Below, one piece after another: positions 24,756-33,876 of a stretch of DNA of 45,709 nt. Both the position numbers and the translations under genes were made by a program. Position 1 is the stretch's first letter. The number at the start of each line of letters is the position of its first letter. The stretch is from Candidatus Heimdallarchaeota archaeon LC_3. GTDB lineage: Archaea > Asgardarchaeota > Heimdallarchaeia > Hodarchaeales > LC-3. Where the stretch lies: the NCBI GenBank assembly GCA_001940645.1, contig MDVS01000071.1, positions 1 to 45,709 of the forward strand. Direction: 5' to 3'. Below the pieces are notes generated by a model. It was not told the DNA's origin and did no database searches. It worked only from the letters and a program-made list of their open reading frames with translations.

Positions 24756-25667
24756 ATGAGCACTATTGATGAAAATAATGTCAGAAATGTAGCAGAAGAA
24801 GCTGCAAAAATAGCTGGTTCCTTTTTGAAATTAATGGCTTTTGATAAACTCCGGGTTTTCAATGTTGAAGAAACAAAAAAAGCTACCGGGAATTTCATAT
24901 CAGTTTTTGATAAAGAGGTGGAAAGATTAATTAGAAATACTATTAATATGTATTATCCAGACAGTATTATTTATACTGACGCCAATAAAAACGAAGTTTT
25001 AGTCGAAGCCAAGAAAAATGAAATTATTTGGTTTGTTGATCCTTTAGATGGATCTAAAGCATTTTTAAAAGGTCAATTTGCATTTGTATGTTTGTCTCTT
25101 GCTGCTTGGGATAAAGAGGGATTAGTTGCTGGCGCAATTTATAATCCTTTCACAGAAATGCTATACACTGCATCAAGAAATTCTGAATGCTTCTTAAACT
25201 CAGAAATATTACCAAAACCAAAACCAGTTCTTCGAAATAAAGCACGTATCCTTATTGATTTTTCTCATGAAATTTCTGAAAATATAAAATTAGGTTTGAT
25301 TACATCAGTTTTACGGAATGAATTAGGGAGAATTCTTCGTTTTGATGGATCAATCGCACAACATCTAGCATTAATTGCACAAGGCACTTTAGATGGAGCA
25401 GTCATCTGGGGAAGTGGTTCTAAAGGAGCCTATTGGGACCTTGCAGCAGCATTATTGCTTCTAGATCGCCAAGGATTAGTTGTTACCAATTTAGATGGGA
25501 AAAAAATACTACCCTCAGATTCAAGTTTTGATCAACTGATCATTGCAGAACCTACATTACAGAAAGAACTATTAGAATGGGTCCCAATTATTCGAGAATT
25601 TAAATTTGTTTCTGATGAATCAGCAAAGAAGAAAAGATTTTTCGGACTCTTTGATAGGTTTAATTGA
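24756..25667 (+). CDS. Inositol-monophosphatase/FBPase-family protein with altered metal site
   Basis: 303 residues of the Li+-sensitive, Mg2+-dependent sugar-phosphatase superfamily (IMPase, archaeal FBPase, CysQ). The core DPLDGS with Asp95 and Asp98 and the second motif WDLAAA with Asp228 are intact, giving three metal ligands. The usual upstream GEE motif, whose Glu is a ligand and positions the water, is replaced by YTD at 73-75 (IIYTDANKN). The enzyme may be inactive, or Asp75 or Glu80 may take over. Substrate unknown. Directly downstream of the roadblock gene; convergent with the next gene, with 3 nt between stops. Confidence 0.82.
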   Translation: MSTIDENNVRNVAEEAAKIAGSFLKLMAFDKLRVFNVEETKKATGNFISVFDKEVERLIRNTINMYYPDSIIYTDANKNEVLVEAKKNEIIWFVDPLDGSKAFLKGQFAFVCLSLAAWDKEGLVAGAIYNPFTEMLYTASRNSECFLNSEILPKPKPVLRNKARILIDFSHEISENIKLGLITSVLRNELGRILRFDGSIAQHLALIAQGTLDGAVIWGSGSKGAYWDLAAALLLLDRQGLVVTNLDGKKILPSDSSFDQLIIAEPTLQKELLEWVPIIREFKFVSDESAKKKRFFGLFDRFN

Positions 25668-25670
25668 AAA

Positions 25671-26114
25671 TTAATCCAATTGAAGCCTCTCTCGGATCTC
25701 ACTTTGAAGATTTTTTTTAACTGCTGAATATACAACATTTAAATCATCTCTCATCCAATTCCCCCATAACTTTTCTAAATCTGAAAAAAGATTAAAATTG
25801 TAATCAGTATCGTTTTTTTTCTCATTTATTTCTAGCAATAAGTCCCTAATAATCGCTAAGATTTTTTTACGGATACTTAATTTCATTTTGATAACTTCTT
25901 TTGAATCACTTAATTCAAATTTCCCTTCTCCTATTGGACGTACATACCCTTTTTCAATTAATATTTCCATCTCTTTAGCTGTATCAAAGTAATCTTGAAA
26001 AAAAAAGTTATTAACGAACTCGTTTAGAGAAACAAAGTTATTACACGTTAATAAAGAAAAAATTTTTTCTTCATAAGACAATGGAATAATATTCCAGATA
26101 CTAGTGTAATTCAA
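25671..26114 (-). CDS. Winged-helix-like small protein
   Basis: 147 residues. Residues about 14-70 look like a winged helix: helix YEEKIFSLLTC, helix SLNEFVNNFF, recognition-type helix DTAKEMEILIEKG and a wing YVRPIGEGKFELSD. The remaining part is helical (KLSIRKKILAIIRDLLLEI). This could be a transcription factor or a structural wHTH. Start TTG 26114: AAGGA overlaps the stop of the GH13 gene just upstream and lies about 9 nt before it, so the two genes are very likely one transcript. A role in regulating the GH13 gene is plausible but unproven. Confidence 0.66.
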   Translation of the reverse strand: MNYTSIWNIIPLSYEEKIFSLLTCNNFVSLNEFVNNFFFQDYFDTAKEMEILIEKGYVRPIGEGKFELSDSKEVIKMKLSIRKKILAIIRDLLLEINEKKNDTDYNFNLFSDLEKLWGNWMRDDLNVVYSAVKKNLQSEIRERLQLD

Positions 26115-26126
26115 AATTTGAATTCC

Positions 26127-28793
26127 TTAAGTTGATTTTTCATCTTTTATATTTTTATTTCGCTTCTCTTTTAATTTTTCAATACTTTCAGTTCCTTTTC
26201 CATTAAGCTCAATAAAAATCTCTTTATAATCATTATTTTCATTATCAGTAACTTCATAAAAAGCAGTGAACACGTGATGTCCGTAAGGCTTCATTAAAAT
26301 GGTTAATCCATTATCAATTAAATCATTATTTTTTCTGATATACTCCAAATTAGTGATTTGATCTTTAAAAATTATATAATTGCTTTTTCCTTGGTTAATA
26401 TTAATTACAGAAGCTAAAGATTTTTCATTATTCCATGAATTCTTTATTCTCCCAACAGAATCTTCAAACTTATTAAAATAGACAATCAAGCTTTTTTCTT
26501 CTCCTATGGAATTTGAATAAGCTATTACATCATTGTTTACAGTATTAAATTGGTCATAAACATTGTAAAACACAAAATTTTTTACTTCTGAGTATAAATA
26601 TCTCTTTCTCAGTAAAGGAAATATAATTCGATTATGGTAATCAATGAAAGGTCCATCTGGAGTTTCTTCCTGAAAAGGTTGCCGAAATTCCATTCCATAT
26701 TTTTCATTAAGCCCTTCAATTTGTCCATGACCAAACATTGGTAATCCTGGAAGTGTTGATAATAATATGCAAATTCCAAAATATTTATCCCCTTTTCCAA
26801 ATTGAGTAACAGCAGTTTCTTCATCAGGATTATTCATGAAATTAACAAAACGTTTCAATATTTCTGGACTAAATTCTAAAGTATTAATAATAGTTGCTCT
26901 AAATTTTTCATTTTCTTCGTTTTTTAGCATATTCATAAATGCACTATTATACACTCGATGCATCCCAAGCGTTCGAACGAAATACCCTTCTAATAACCAG
27001 AAGGCTTCAGCTAAAAGTAAAGTATTAGGTCTTTCACTTCTAATAATATCTACCACTTCTCTCCAGAACTCATTAGGCATCAAAGAATTAAATTCAGAGG
27101 TTGATATGGTATTTTCAGATCGTGAAGGAATTGCTCCGCCAGACCCAGATTCTGGGAACCACAAACGCTGGAAATTTCTTCGCGTTAATGTCATCGCTGC
27201 ATCAAATCTTATAATGGGAAACATATCTGCTACTCTAAGAATATTATTTATGATGGCTTCACGAACTTCTGATTTCAGATAGTTCAATTGGGCAGTATCA
27301 TTCCATGGCATACTCGTCCCATCATTGCCATGATAAATATATTTCACTCCTCCAGTATGCTTATCAACCCTTTTAAAAACTACAGCAGCGTCAGATTTTG
27401 AATAATAGTGATCTTCTATATATACCTCAATATCAAGAGAAGAAGATAAATTCTGCCCATTAAAAGAATATGCAGGATATGGGGAAGAATCTAAACTAAT
27501 AAACCAATCAGGATGTTCTCTCACCCATCTTGAGTCAATACCGGTATGATTTGGTACCATATCACCTGCTAATCTTATTCCTCTCTGCATTGCCCTATAT
27601 TTTAAATTTCTTAATCCTTTTTCACCACCAAGATCATTAGCGATTATATAATCAAAAAGAGAATAAGCTGAAGCGACAGCATGAATACTTCCAAATGAAT
27701 GCTTGATTTTCTTGGATGCTTCGCTACGTTCCCAAACACCAATCAACCATAATGCATTAAATCCTCTTTCTGCGATTTCATCCAATTCTTCGTTAGGGAT
27801 TTGATCAAGTCTGGTAATATTTTGATTATATTTTTTACTAAGTTGATATAACCACACATATGCAGTTTTGGCTAATAATAAAACGTTAGGCATCCAATCT
27901 AAATCAGTAGAAAATCCTTCGTACTCAACATCAGACACACCACTAAAATCAAGTATTTGCGTTGGTCCAGGGCCTAATCCGCCCATTTTCAGAGATTTTT
28001 CTTCTTCATTCAAAATATCAAGGGCAATTAATACTTCATTAATGTCTGATCCTAATAAATGAGACCAATGGTCGATAATAAACTCTAATTGAGTTTTAAT
28101 ATTAGTTAGGGAAGTTCTAGAAGGGGTTGATAAAAAATTTATCAAATTCTGATTTTCAATGGATAAATTACTATCATTTTCTATATATCTAATTAATTCA
28201 GATACAAATTTACTAATAATTCCCTTTTCATTAACAATATTATAACCTAGAATGTTTTTATAAAGATAAGTTGCAGGATTATTAGAAATCAGCCAAAGAA
28301 GTATCCCCTCTTCCAATAATCTTTTCTTATTGTCGGATAAATCAATATATTTTTGAAGTTGGGATTTTGATATTTGTTCGGCTTTTTGAAATTCTTGAGG
28401 GGGAAACTCTGATAAAAAATCAAGGTAGAAATTTTCAAGATCCTTAGATGACGTGTTTTTACTGTACCAATCAGTAAACTTATCTAAAAACGATTCTTCT
28501 TTAGATATGATTGTATTATCTATTAATTTGGAATAAACTTTTTTCATTATCCAGATAGCGTTTAGATCACTAGCATAAATTGGGTTGTCAACCTCAGGAT
28601 ATAAGTCTGGTTTTTCATATAAATTTTTAAGAACATTTCTTGCTAAATTGATGTATTCAATTGAATTCTTCTCATCAAGTACATAATTTAATCCCAATTT
28701 ATCTATAGATTTTTTAGAAATGATAAATTCATTAATATCTAATATTTCTTTTCTTTTTTGAGAACTATTTCCATTAGGATTATTCAAATTCAT
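26127..28793 (-). CDS. Large GH13 (alpha-amylase superfamily) protein
   Basis: 888 residues without a signal peptide, so likely cytosolic. Residues 1-~290 are a helical N-terminal extension of unknown kind. The (beta/alpha)8 domain follows: AERGFNALWLIGVW at 341-354, region I DMVPNH at 411-416, region II IIRFD with Arg529 and the nucleophile Asp531, region III LLAEA with the acid/base Glu596, and region IV FMNNPDE, where Asp657 is kept but the usual His is Pro656. GHGQIEGLNEKYGMEFRQP after it is typical of an uncharacterised GH13 branch. The catalytic triad is complete; the substrate is probably an alpha-glucan or a glucosyl disaccharide, and hydrolase or transferase activity cannot be told apart. 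First gene of an operon with the winged-helix gene, divergent from the HAD phosphatase. Confidence 0.88.
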   Translation of the reverse strand: MNLNNPNGNSSQKRKEILDINEFIISKKSIDKLGLNYVLDEKNSIEYINLARNVLKNLYEKPDLYPEVDNPIYASDLNAIWIMKKVYSKLIDNTIISKEESFLDKFTDWYSKNTSSKDLENFYLDFLSEFPPQEFQKAEQISKSQLQKYIDLSDNKKRLLEEGILLWLISNNPATYLYKNILGYNIVNEKGIISKFVSELIRYIENDSNLSIENQNLINFLSTPSRTSLTNIKTQLEFIIDHWSHLLGSDINEVLIALDILNEEEKSLKMGGLGPGPTQILDFSGVSDVEYEGFSTDLDWMPNVLLLAKTAYVWLYQLSKKYNQNITRLDQIPNEELDEIAERGFNALWLIGVWERSEASKKIKHSFGSIHAVASAYSLFDYIIANDLGGEKGLRNLKYRAMQRGIRLAGDMVPNHTGIDSRWVREHPDWFISLDSSPYPAYSFNGQNLSSSLDIEVYIEDHYYSKSDAAVVFKRVDKHTGGVKYIYHGNDGTSMPWNDTAQLNYLKSEVREAIINNILRVADMFPIIRFDAAMTLTRRNFQRLWFPESGSGGAIPSRSENTISTSEFNSLMPNEFWREVVDIIRSERPNTLLLAEAFWLLEGYFVRTLGMHRVYNSAFMNMLKNEENEKFRATIINTLEFSPEILKRFVNFMNNPDEETAVTQFGKGDKYFGICILLSTLPGLPMFGHGQIEGLNEKYGMEFRQPFQEETPDGPFIDYHNRIIFPLLRKRYLYSEVKNFVFYNVYDQFNTVNNDVIAYSNSIGEEKSLIVYFNKFEDSVGRIKNSWNNEKSLASVININQGKSNYIIFKDQITNLEYIRKNNDLIDNGLTILMKPYGHHVFTAFYEVTDNENNDYKEIFIELNGKGTESIEKLKEKRNKNIKDEKST

Positions 28794-29027
28794 TAGAAAT
28801 AACTACCATAAATTAAAAAAAATCTAATTAGATAAAGATTCAAAATTAGTAAAATAATTTGGTTTTCTATTACTTTATACATTTCCTTCTATTTTACTTA
28901 ACTAGATGCTTAAAATCTAATTTTTTTTTATATTTTATTAGTAATAAAAAACAATATATGAACCTTTTTCTGAAAAAAATAAGGTAATATAAAAAAAAGG
29001 ACGTTTATCTTATTTATTATCAATAAC

Positions 29028-29042
29028 AGGTGAAAAAATTTG
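29028..29042 (+). promoter_or_regulatory. Shine-Dalgarno site that supports a TTG start
   Basis: AGGTGA at 29028-29033 followed by 6 nt and TTG at 29040-29042. No ATG is available before the HAD motif, so the TTG is the start of the HAD gene. Confidence 0.6.
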
Positions 29043-29816
29043 GTAAAAAATAATAACTCAAAATTAGGTTTCTTATTTGATGTTGATGGAGTGTTAACAT
29101 TACCGGTTAACAATAATAACCCAAGAAGCATTATTGATCCTTCTGTAATTGAGTATTTAAATAGATTATTGTCATTAAAATTTCCTCTTGCTTTTGTTAC
29201 TGGTAGGGGTCAATGCTGGGTTAATGATAATTTTCTCAACAAACTTTCTCCAATTATTAAAAAAAAAAGTTTTATTTTCATGGAATACGGACTTGTTTTT
29301 CTTCAAAATGAACCTGAAAAGTTAATAATTCAAGAAAATGATTTCAGAACAGAATATTATCCCGAATTTTTAAACCAAATAGAAGAAATTTGTAGGAACC
29401 AGGATATACTATTTGAAAAAGAGAAAGTTCATTGCGATTATCCTTCTCATGGTAGTTTATGGATTGAGGATAAAAATGTAATGATGTCAATAGCATCTAA
29501 TACAAAAATATCGACTTTTAAAGTTCACGAGATAATTAATAAAATTGACAAACAACTAAAAGAACATGTTAGGATTATTTTTCATCATTTAGGAGCAGAT
29601 ATATTACCTGTTGGTTGGAGTAAAGCAAAGGCTGCAGAATATTTCAATAATCAGGTCAAAAATAAGGAAAACATTAATAAATGGTATGTTTTCGGTGATA
29701 ACATTAGTGATAAAGAAATGTGCAAACCATTTGATGATGTAAGTTTTATTAATACAAAAATTGGCGCTTCCAAGAAAACTATAGAAGAATTAGAAAAGAT
29801 TCTCAAATTTAATTAA
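29040..29816 (+). CDS. HAD-superfamily sugar-phosphatase-like protein (type IIB cap)
   Basis: 258 residues. HAD motifs: DVDGVLT with Asp14 and Asp16 near the N-terminus, VTGR near 56 (motif II region), Lys in GWSKAKAAEYF near 199, and GDNISDKEM near 222, where motif IV Asp residues sit. The cap lies between motifs II and III, as in sucrose-, trehalose- and mannosyl-phosphoglycerate phosphatases. It probably removes phosphate from a sugar-phosphate. Divergent from the GH13 gene, sharing a 246-bp upstream region, which suggests a joint role in glucoside metabolism; no synthase is in the window. Start is TTG 29040. Confidence 0.85.
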   Translation: MVKNNNSKLGFLFDVDGVLTLPVNNNNPRSIIDPSVIEYLNRLLSLKFPLAFVTGRGQCWVNDNFLNKLSPIIKKKSFIFMEYGLVFLQNEPEKLIIQENDFRTEYYPEFLNQIEEICRNQDILFEKEKVHCDYPSHGSLWIEDKNVMMSIASNTKISTFKVHEIINKIDKQLKEHVRIIFHHLGADILPVGWSKAKAAEYFNNQVKNKENINKWYVFGDNISDKEMCKPFDDVSFINTKIGASKKTIEELEKILKFN

Positions 29817-29891
29817 ATTAACAACAGAAAACAAAAAAAATCTTATAATAAATAAGCACCATGTTAAAAAAATTCATTAAAATAATTCTAA

Positions 29892-30431
29892 ATGATGATA
29901 ATCCTGAATTATAAATTTAAGATAACCATATTTATGCTATTTTTATTAGTAATGAGATATCCTACTGTGTCCGCTTCTCCAATAGATAGTTATTCTTTTA
30001 GTCTTGACTCAAATGAATATCGTTCCTTCCCTCTGATTACTAACTCTACCTTTTCTTTATTGAAAATTTCGTTATCTTGTACCGATTGTATAGTCAGCAT
30101 GTATGTATTAAATAAAACTAATTTCGAATTATTTTATAGTGGAGGAGAATTAAAAAGCCTTATTTATGAAGAAAACATTGTTAATATAGATTTGGAATTG
30201 GAATTGGAGTCAAATGTTTTATATTATGTAGTTATTTACAATAAAACTATTAACCCTGCTAATAATATTTCTCTTTCCTTGGATCTAGCAGAAAAATCAG
30301 CTAACAATCGTAGTACTATTTTAATTATCTCAATTATAGTTTTTGGTAATTTATTTGCATTTTTATTAGTGGTGTACCAATATAAGGCCAAAAAAAATAT
30401 TGCAAATTTATCTGAAACAAAAAAGAATTAA
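29892..30431 (+). CDS. Exported, membrane-anchored protein of unknown function
   Basis: 179 residues. A signal peptide is visible (basic NYKFK, hydrophobic ITIFMLFLLVM, possible cleavage near VSAS at 25-28), then an extracellular, strand-rich part of about 105 residues with a CTDC pair (near 62-65) and several N-glycosylation sequons (NST, NKT twice, NIS, NRS), then one membrane helix (about 140-164) and a basic cytosolic tail (YKAKKN). The layout is a type I membrane protein; a beta-sandwich outer domain is plausible. Unknown function. ATG 29892 is the first possible start; convergent with the CPBP gene. Confidence 0.7.
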   Translation: MMIILNYKFKITIFMLFLLVMRYPTVSASPIDSYSFSLDSNEYRSFPLITNSTFSLLKISLSCTDCIVSMYVLNKTNFELFYSGGELKSLIYEENIVNIDLELELESNVLYYVVIYNKTINPANNISLSLDLAEKSANNRSTILIISIIVFGNLFAFLLVVYQYKAKKNIANLSETKKN

Positions 30432-30453
30432 TTCAATAAAAGAAATAATGATC

Positions 30454-32019
30454 TCAATTAGATTCACTATTTTTCTGATAATTTATTGATTTTAATTTTG
30501 ATATTGTTGAATCGACAATATATTTCGGCCAGATAAAATATAAAAATGAACTAACCAAACTTACAACAACAATATATATAAAAGCTTGGTTGAATTCTAG
30601 AATGACTACGTAAACTTGCAATATATTAAATATTACAGAACTAATTAAAGTTAAAAGAATTATCCGATTAACAATATCTCCCTTATTCTGTTTAAATGTT
30701 TTTAATGAATAAGGTACTGAAATTTTCCAATGATTTCCCCGTTTGAGGAAAATATAAAGAAAAATTGCTATCAGAATACTAATCAAGACTAAAACAATAT
30801 CTAAAATTACAAAATCTGTATTATTAGGGAGATATTGTGAAAAAACAACTAACCCCGTTGATATTGAATTACTCAATGCATGTAACAATATTGGATACGT
30901 TACACTACCAAATTTCTTTCTAAGCCACGTAGCTGTAATAGCAAAAAGACCTGTACTTAACATATGGATTAAAATAAAATCCCACGAACTATTTTCTACA
31001 AGATCTGGAAGGAAATGTGCAAATGCAAAAAGAAAAGCTTGTAAAAAGTATTGTGACCAATCTGGTATTTCTGATTTATCAAATGCATGTTGTAAATACC
31101 CTCTAAACAGAACTTCCTCAACAATGGGAGCAATAATAATAGCTAAAATTGTGAAAAGAAATATTGTACTATCAGATGCGAAATAATCTGTATAAGGAGA
31201 TATGGTCGGGTTTGTTATTGAAAAAGTGTCTTTTAAGAAATCAATAATATAAACAAATATCGTTTCTGAAATATAAATTAATAAAGTAAGCACTATAATG
31301 AAGTTAATTATAATACTCAGAGAGAATTGGCTATCTCTCTTAAAATTGTCCGTCTTTTTTTCAAAATTCACTTCACTTTCGTCTTTTTTCGATGATTTTA
31401 TCTGAAATGGACGAAACTTTTCAAAACTTTTATAGTTTGAAATTATTATATAAATAAGAATTATTTGTGAAAGTCTAACAATTATCGTAAGAATAAGAGT
31501 TATTTCTGTTGTAACTTCTGGATTTAAAGTAACAATTCCATAAATGATTGTAATAAAAAAGGAAAATGCTAGTTCTGTTCCAAATATGCAAAAAATAAAG
31601 AAAAATATCGGTAGTTTTAAAACTCCGGGTTTTCTCGGCTTACTAGGTAACGTAGGATAATAATTCATTTGAGATTGATTAATACTGTAATATCCTTCCA
31701 ATTGAGGTGAAAAATTAGCAATAGCAGGATATGATCCTAGACTCTTAGTTCTATTACCACAAAATGCGCAATAAACTGCGTTTCTTGGTAATAATTCTTG
31801 ACATGTAGGACAAGGGATTTTTTCAACTAATTCATATCCGCAATTATTACAGATTGTGAAATTTGAAGCAATAATTGTATTACATTTTGGACAATAGGCA
31901 TGTTTGATCACTGTTTGTCCGCAAAAAGGACAATATTTTGACTCAGAAGGAATTTTATTAGTACAATTATGACAGATTAAAGTTCCTTTATGATTAGTGT
32001 CATTCGATTCCGAACTCAA
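30454..32019 (-). CDS. Triple zinc-ribbon CPBP-family intramembrane metalloprotease
   Basis: 521 residues. The N-terminus holds six CxxC pairs (Cys at 16/19, 30/33, 43/46, 57/60, 70/73, 84/87), enough for three zinc sites. Then about eight or more membrane helices. The CPBP (CAAX-protease/Abi/Rce1-like) motifs are present: EEVLFR with Glu301, Glu302 and Arg306, FAFAH with His335, and HALSN with His380 and Asn384. So the metalloprotease site is complete. In eukaryotes Rce1 removes the -AAX of prenylated proteins; prokaryotic relatives have varied roles. The start is TTG 32019, as no ATG precedes the first ribbon in frame. A TATA-like box lies at 32087-32097. Confidence 0.87.
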   Translation of the reverse strand: MSSESNDTNHKGTLICHNCTNKIPSESKYCPFCGQTVIKHAYCPKCNTIIASNFTICNNCGYELVEKIPCPTCQELLPRNAVYCAFCGNRTKSLGSYPAIANFSPQLEGYYSINQSQMNYYPTLPSKPRKPGVLKLPIFFFIFCIFGTELAFSFFITIIYGIVTLNPEVTTEITLILTIIVRLSQIILIYIIISNYKSFEKFRPFQIKSSKKDESEVNFEKKTDNFKRDSQFSLSIIINFIIVLTLLIYISETIFVYIIDFLKDTFSITNPTISPYTDYFASDSTIFLFTILAIIIAPIVEEVLFRGYLQHAFDKSEIPDWSQYFLQAFLFAFAHFLPDLVENSSWDFILIHMLSTGLFAITATWLRKKFGSVTYPILLHALSNSISTGLVVFSQYLPNNTDFVILDIVLVLISILIAIFLYIFLKRGNHWKISVPYSLKTFKQNKGDIVNRIILLTLISSVIFNILQVYVVILEFNQAFIYIVVVSLVSSFLYFIWPKYIVDSTISKLKSINYQKNSESN

Positions 32020-32086
32020 GAAAAACCCATTTAAATCTTAAAATAATAGAAGAAATCTGGTTAAAAATTAGCAATACAAATAATTT

Positions 32087-32097
32087 CTTTATATAAG
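32087..32097 (-). promoter_or_regulatory. TATA-like box for the CPBP gene
   Basis: Minus strand CTTATATAAAG, 68-78 nt before the TTG at 32019. A start about 25 nt on leaves a leader of roughly 45 nt. Confidence 0.4.
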
Positions 32098-32153
32098 AAT
32101 GAAAGAAAAAAGTTTTGTATATAAAAATTAAATTTTTAAGATTTTCTCAAATA

Positions 32154-33587
32154 TTAATTTTTAAATGGTAGAATTTTTGAAAAAAAGCTTTTAGATTTGA
32201 TTTGATCTCTTGGAAGCTGTTCTAAGAAAGTAATAATAGATTTTACAACTAAATGTCCATGATTAATAGCATTAACGGCTGTAAGTGGTCCAGAAACATT
32301 ATCACCAGCAGCAAAAACACCTCTGATGTTTGTTTCCATCGTTTCCTCATTTACTTCAAAAGTATTCCATTTAGATAACTTGAAATCATAATCCTTAATT
32401 ATACCCACATCAGGTTCTTGACTGATTGCTTGAATAACAGTATCAATTTCAACAATGTACTCTGATCCTTCTATTGGTATGGGTCTAGCACGACCACTAC
32501 TATCTGGTTCACCTAGTTGCATTTTGATAACTTTCATTCCAATGATCTTACCATTTTCGCCTATTATTTCTACAGGATTATTTAGAAAATTGATAGGAAT
32601 GTTTTCATTCTCTGTTTCTTGGATTTCTTCTTTTTCTGCAGGCATTTGTTCTTTAGCGCGTCTATAAAATATCTGAGCATCTGAACCCATTCGCTTAGCA
32701 ACACGAACACAGTCAATAGCGACATCTCCTCCACCTATCACTGCCACTTTCTCTCCAATAACAACAGGATTGCCTAAATTTACTTCACGTAAGAATTCTA
32801 AAGCATGGATACTTCCTTCCAAATCTTCCCCTGGAATACCCATCCATTTTGGTTTATGTGCTCCGTGAGCAATTAAAACTGCGTGAAAACCTTTTTCTTT
32901 TAACGTTTGATGGGTATAATCTTTACCATAAGATTTTCCATAAACTATTTTTACTCCTAATTTTTCCATATCTTTTACTTCAGAGAGTAAAATATCTAAT
33001 GGTAATCGATATTCTGGAATTCCTAAGGTTAACATTCCACCTGGGATTGCTGTTTTTTCAAAAATAGTTACTTTGACTCCCTGTTTTGCTAAATAAAAAG
33101 CAGATGTTAATCCAGATGGTCCAGCACCAACAATAGCTACAGAATACTTTGATAGTTTACCTTTTTTATTATAATCTTTAGGCTTGCCCAGGTTATCTGC
33201 TAAATATCTCTTGATATGCATAATTTGAATAGGATCATTTTTCTTTCCCAAAACACAATTTTGTTCACAAAATCTTGGACAAATCCTATCAATTGACTTT
33301 GGAAAACAATATGTATCATATAAAATATCTCTAGCTTTTTCTAATTCACCATCTTGAACTAACTTAATCAATTCAGGAACATTAAATGCAACAGGGCATC
33401 CCTCAATACATTTTGGTTTCCCACATTGAATACATCTATTAGCTTCCTCTTTCACTTCTTTAAGAGAAATATATCCTAAATTAACTTCATTAAAATTACC
33501 CTCACGCTCAGAAACTGGCAATATATGTGGATCAATTCTATTTTTTCTTCGATTTGGTTTTAGTTTTTCAGTTGTAACCTTAGACAT
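32154..33587 (-). CDS. NADPH-dependent FAD/Fe-S oxidoreductase, GltA/glutamate synthase small-chain type
   Basis: 477-residue flavoprotein. N-terminal Fe-S cysteines: C52, C55, C60, C64 (RCIQCGKPKCIEGC) and C103, C107, C111 with C94, as in glutamate synthase small subunit (GltD), Nfn large subunit and SudA. The FAD fold begins VAIVGAGPSG at 150-159, and the NADPH fold VAVIGGGDVA near 281-290. Ends with a GVFAAGD...AINHG FAD motif. It could be glutamate synthase, a ferredoxin-NADP transhydrogenase (NfnB) or a sulfide dehydrogenase subunit. No partner subunit (large glutamate synthase or NfnA) is adjacent, so the homotetrameric archaeal form or an electron-transfer role is likely. A TATA-like box lies upstream. 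Confidence 0.9.
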   Translation of the reverse strand: MSKVTTEKLKPNRRKNRIDPHILPVSEREGNFNEVNLGYISLKEVKEEANRCIQCGKPKCIEGCPVAFNVPELIKLVQDGELEKARDILYDTYCFPKSIDRICPRFCEQNCVLGKKNDPIQIMHIKRYLADNLGKPKDYNKKGKLSKYSVAIVGAGPSGLTSAFYLAKQGVKVTIFEKTAIPGGMLTLGIPEYRLPLDILLSEVKDMEKLGVKIVYGKSYGKDYTHQTLKEKGFHAVLIAHGAHKPKWMGIPGEDLEGSIHALEFLREVNLGNPVVIGEKVAVIGGGDVAIDCVRVAKRMGSDAQIFYRRAKEQMPAEKEEIQETENENIPINFLNNPVEIIGENGKIIGMKVIKMQLGEPDSSGRARPIPIEGSEYIVEIDTVIQAISQEPDVGIIKDYDFKLSKWNTFEVNEETMETNIRGVFAAGDNVSGPLTAVNAINHGHLVVKSIITFLEQLPRDQIKSKSFFSKILPFKN

Positions 33588-33631
33588 TAAGCATCACTTA
33601 AACGAAAAAAGTATTAATACTGAACTAAAAG

Positions 33632-33640
33632 CTTTATAAG
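33632..33640 (-). promoter_or_regulatory. TATA-like box for the GltA-type gene
   Basis: Minus strand CTTATAAAG, centred about 49 nt before ATG 33587, so the transcript would have a leader of about 25 nt. Confidence 0.42.
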
Positions 33641-33741
33641 CAAAATAAAAGGAATTTTTGAGCAACTAAGTTAGGGATACTTAATTAATTAGTCCAGAGC
33701 TAAGTCTACTAATAAACGTGAAAATATAAAAAAATTATAGA

Positions 33742-33753
33742 GACCTATAGGTC
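33742..33753. promoter_or_regulatory. Perfect 12-bp palindrome, possible operator
   Basis: GACCTATAGGTC is its own complement. It lies about 155-166 bp upstream of the GltA-type gene start and beyond its TATA-like box, in gene-free DNA, and downstream of the Fe-S carrier gene. No protein can be named. Confidence 0.4.
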
Positions 33754-33876
33754 AATTGAAAATCAAGTATTATAAAATACTTATCATAGGAGAGGAGAAG
33801 GATTAGAAAAAAGGGAAATTATAGCTCTAAAATAGAAATGAAATGATATAAAAGGTGAATTAGAGGATTATTCTAA

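Noticed and set aside
26836..27282. 148-codon frame antisense to the GH13 gene
   Set aside because: Shadow of the conserved catalytic domain on the opposite strand; no domain of its own.
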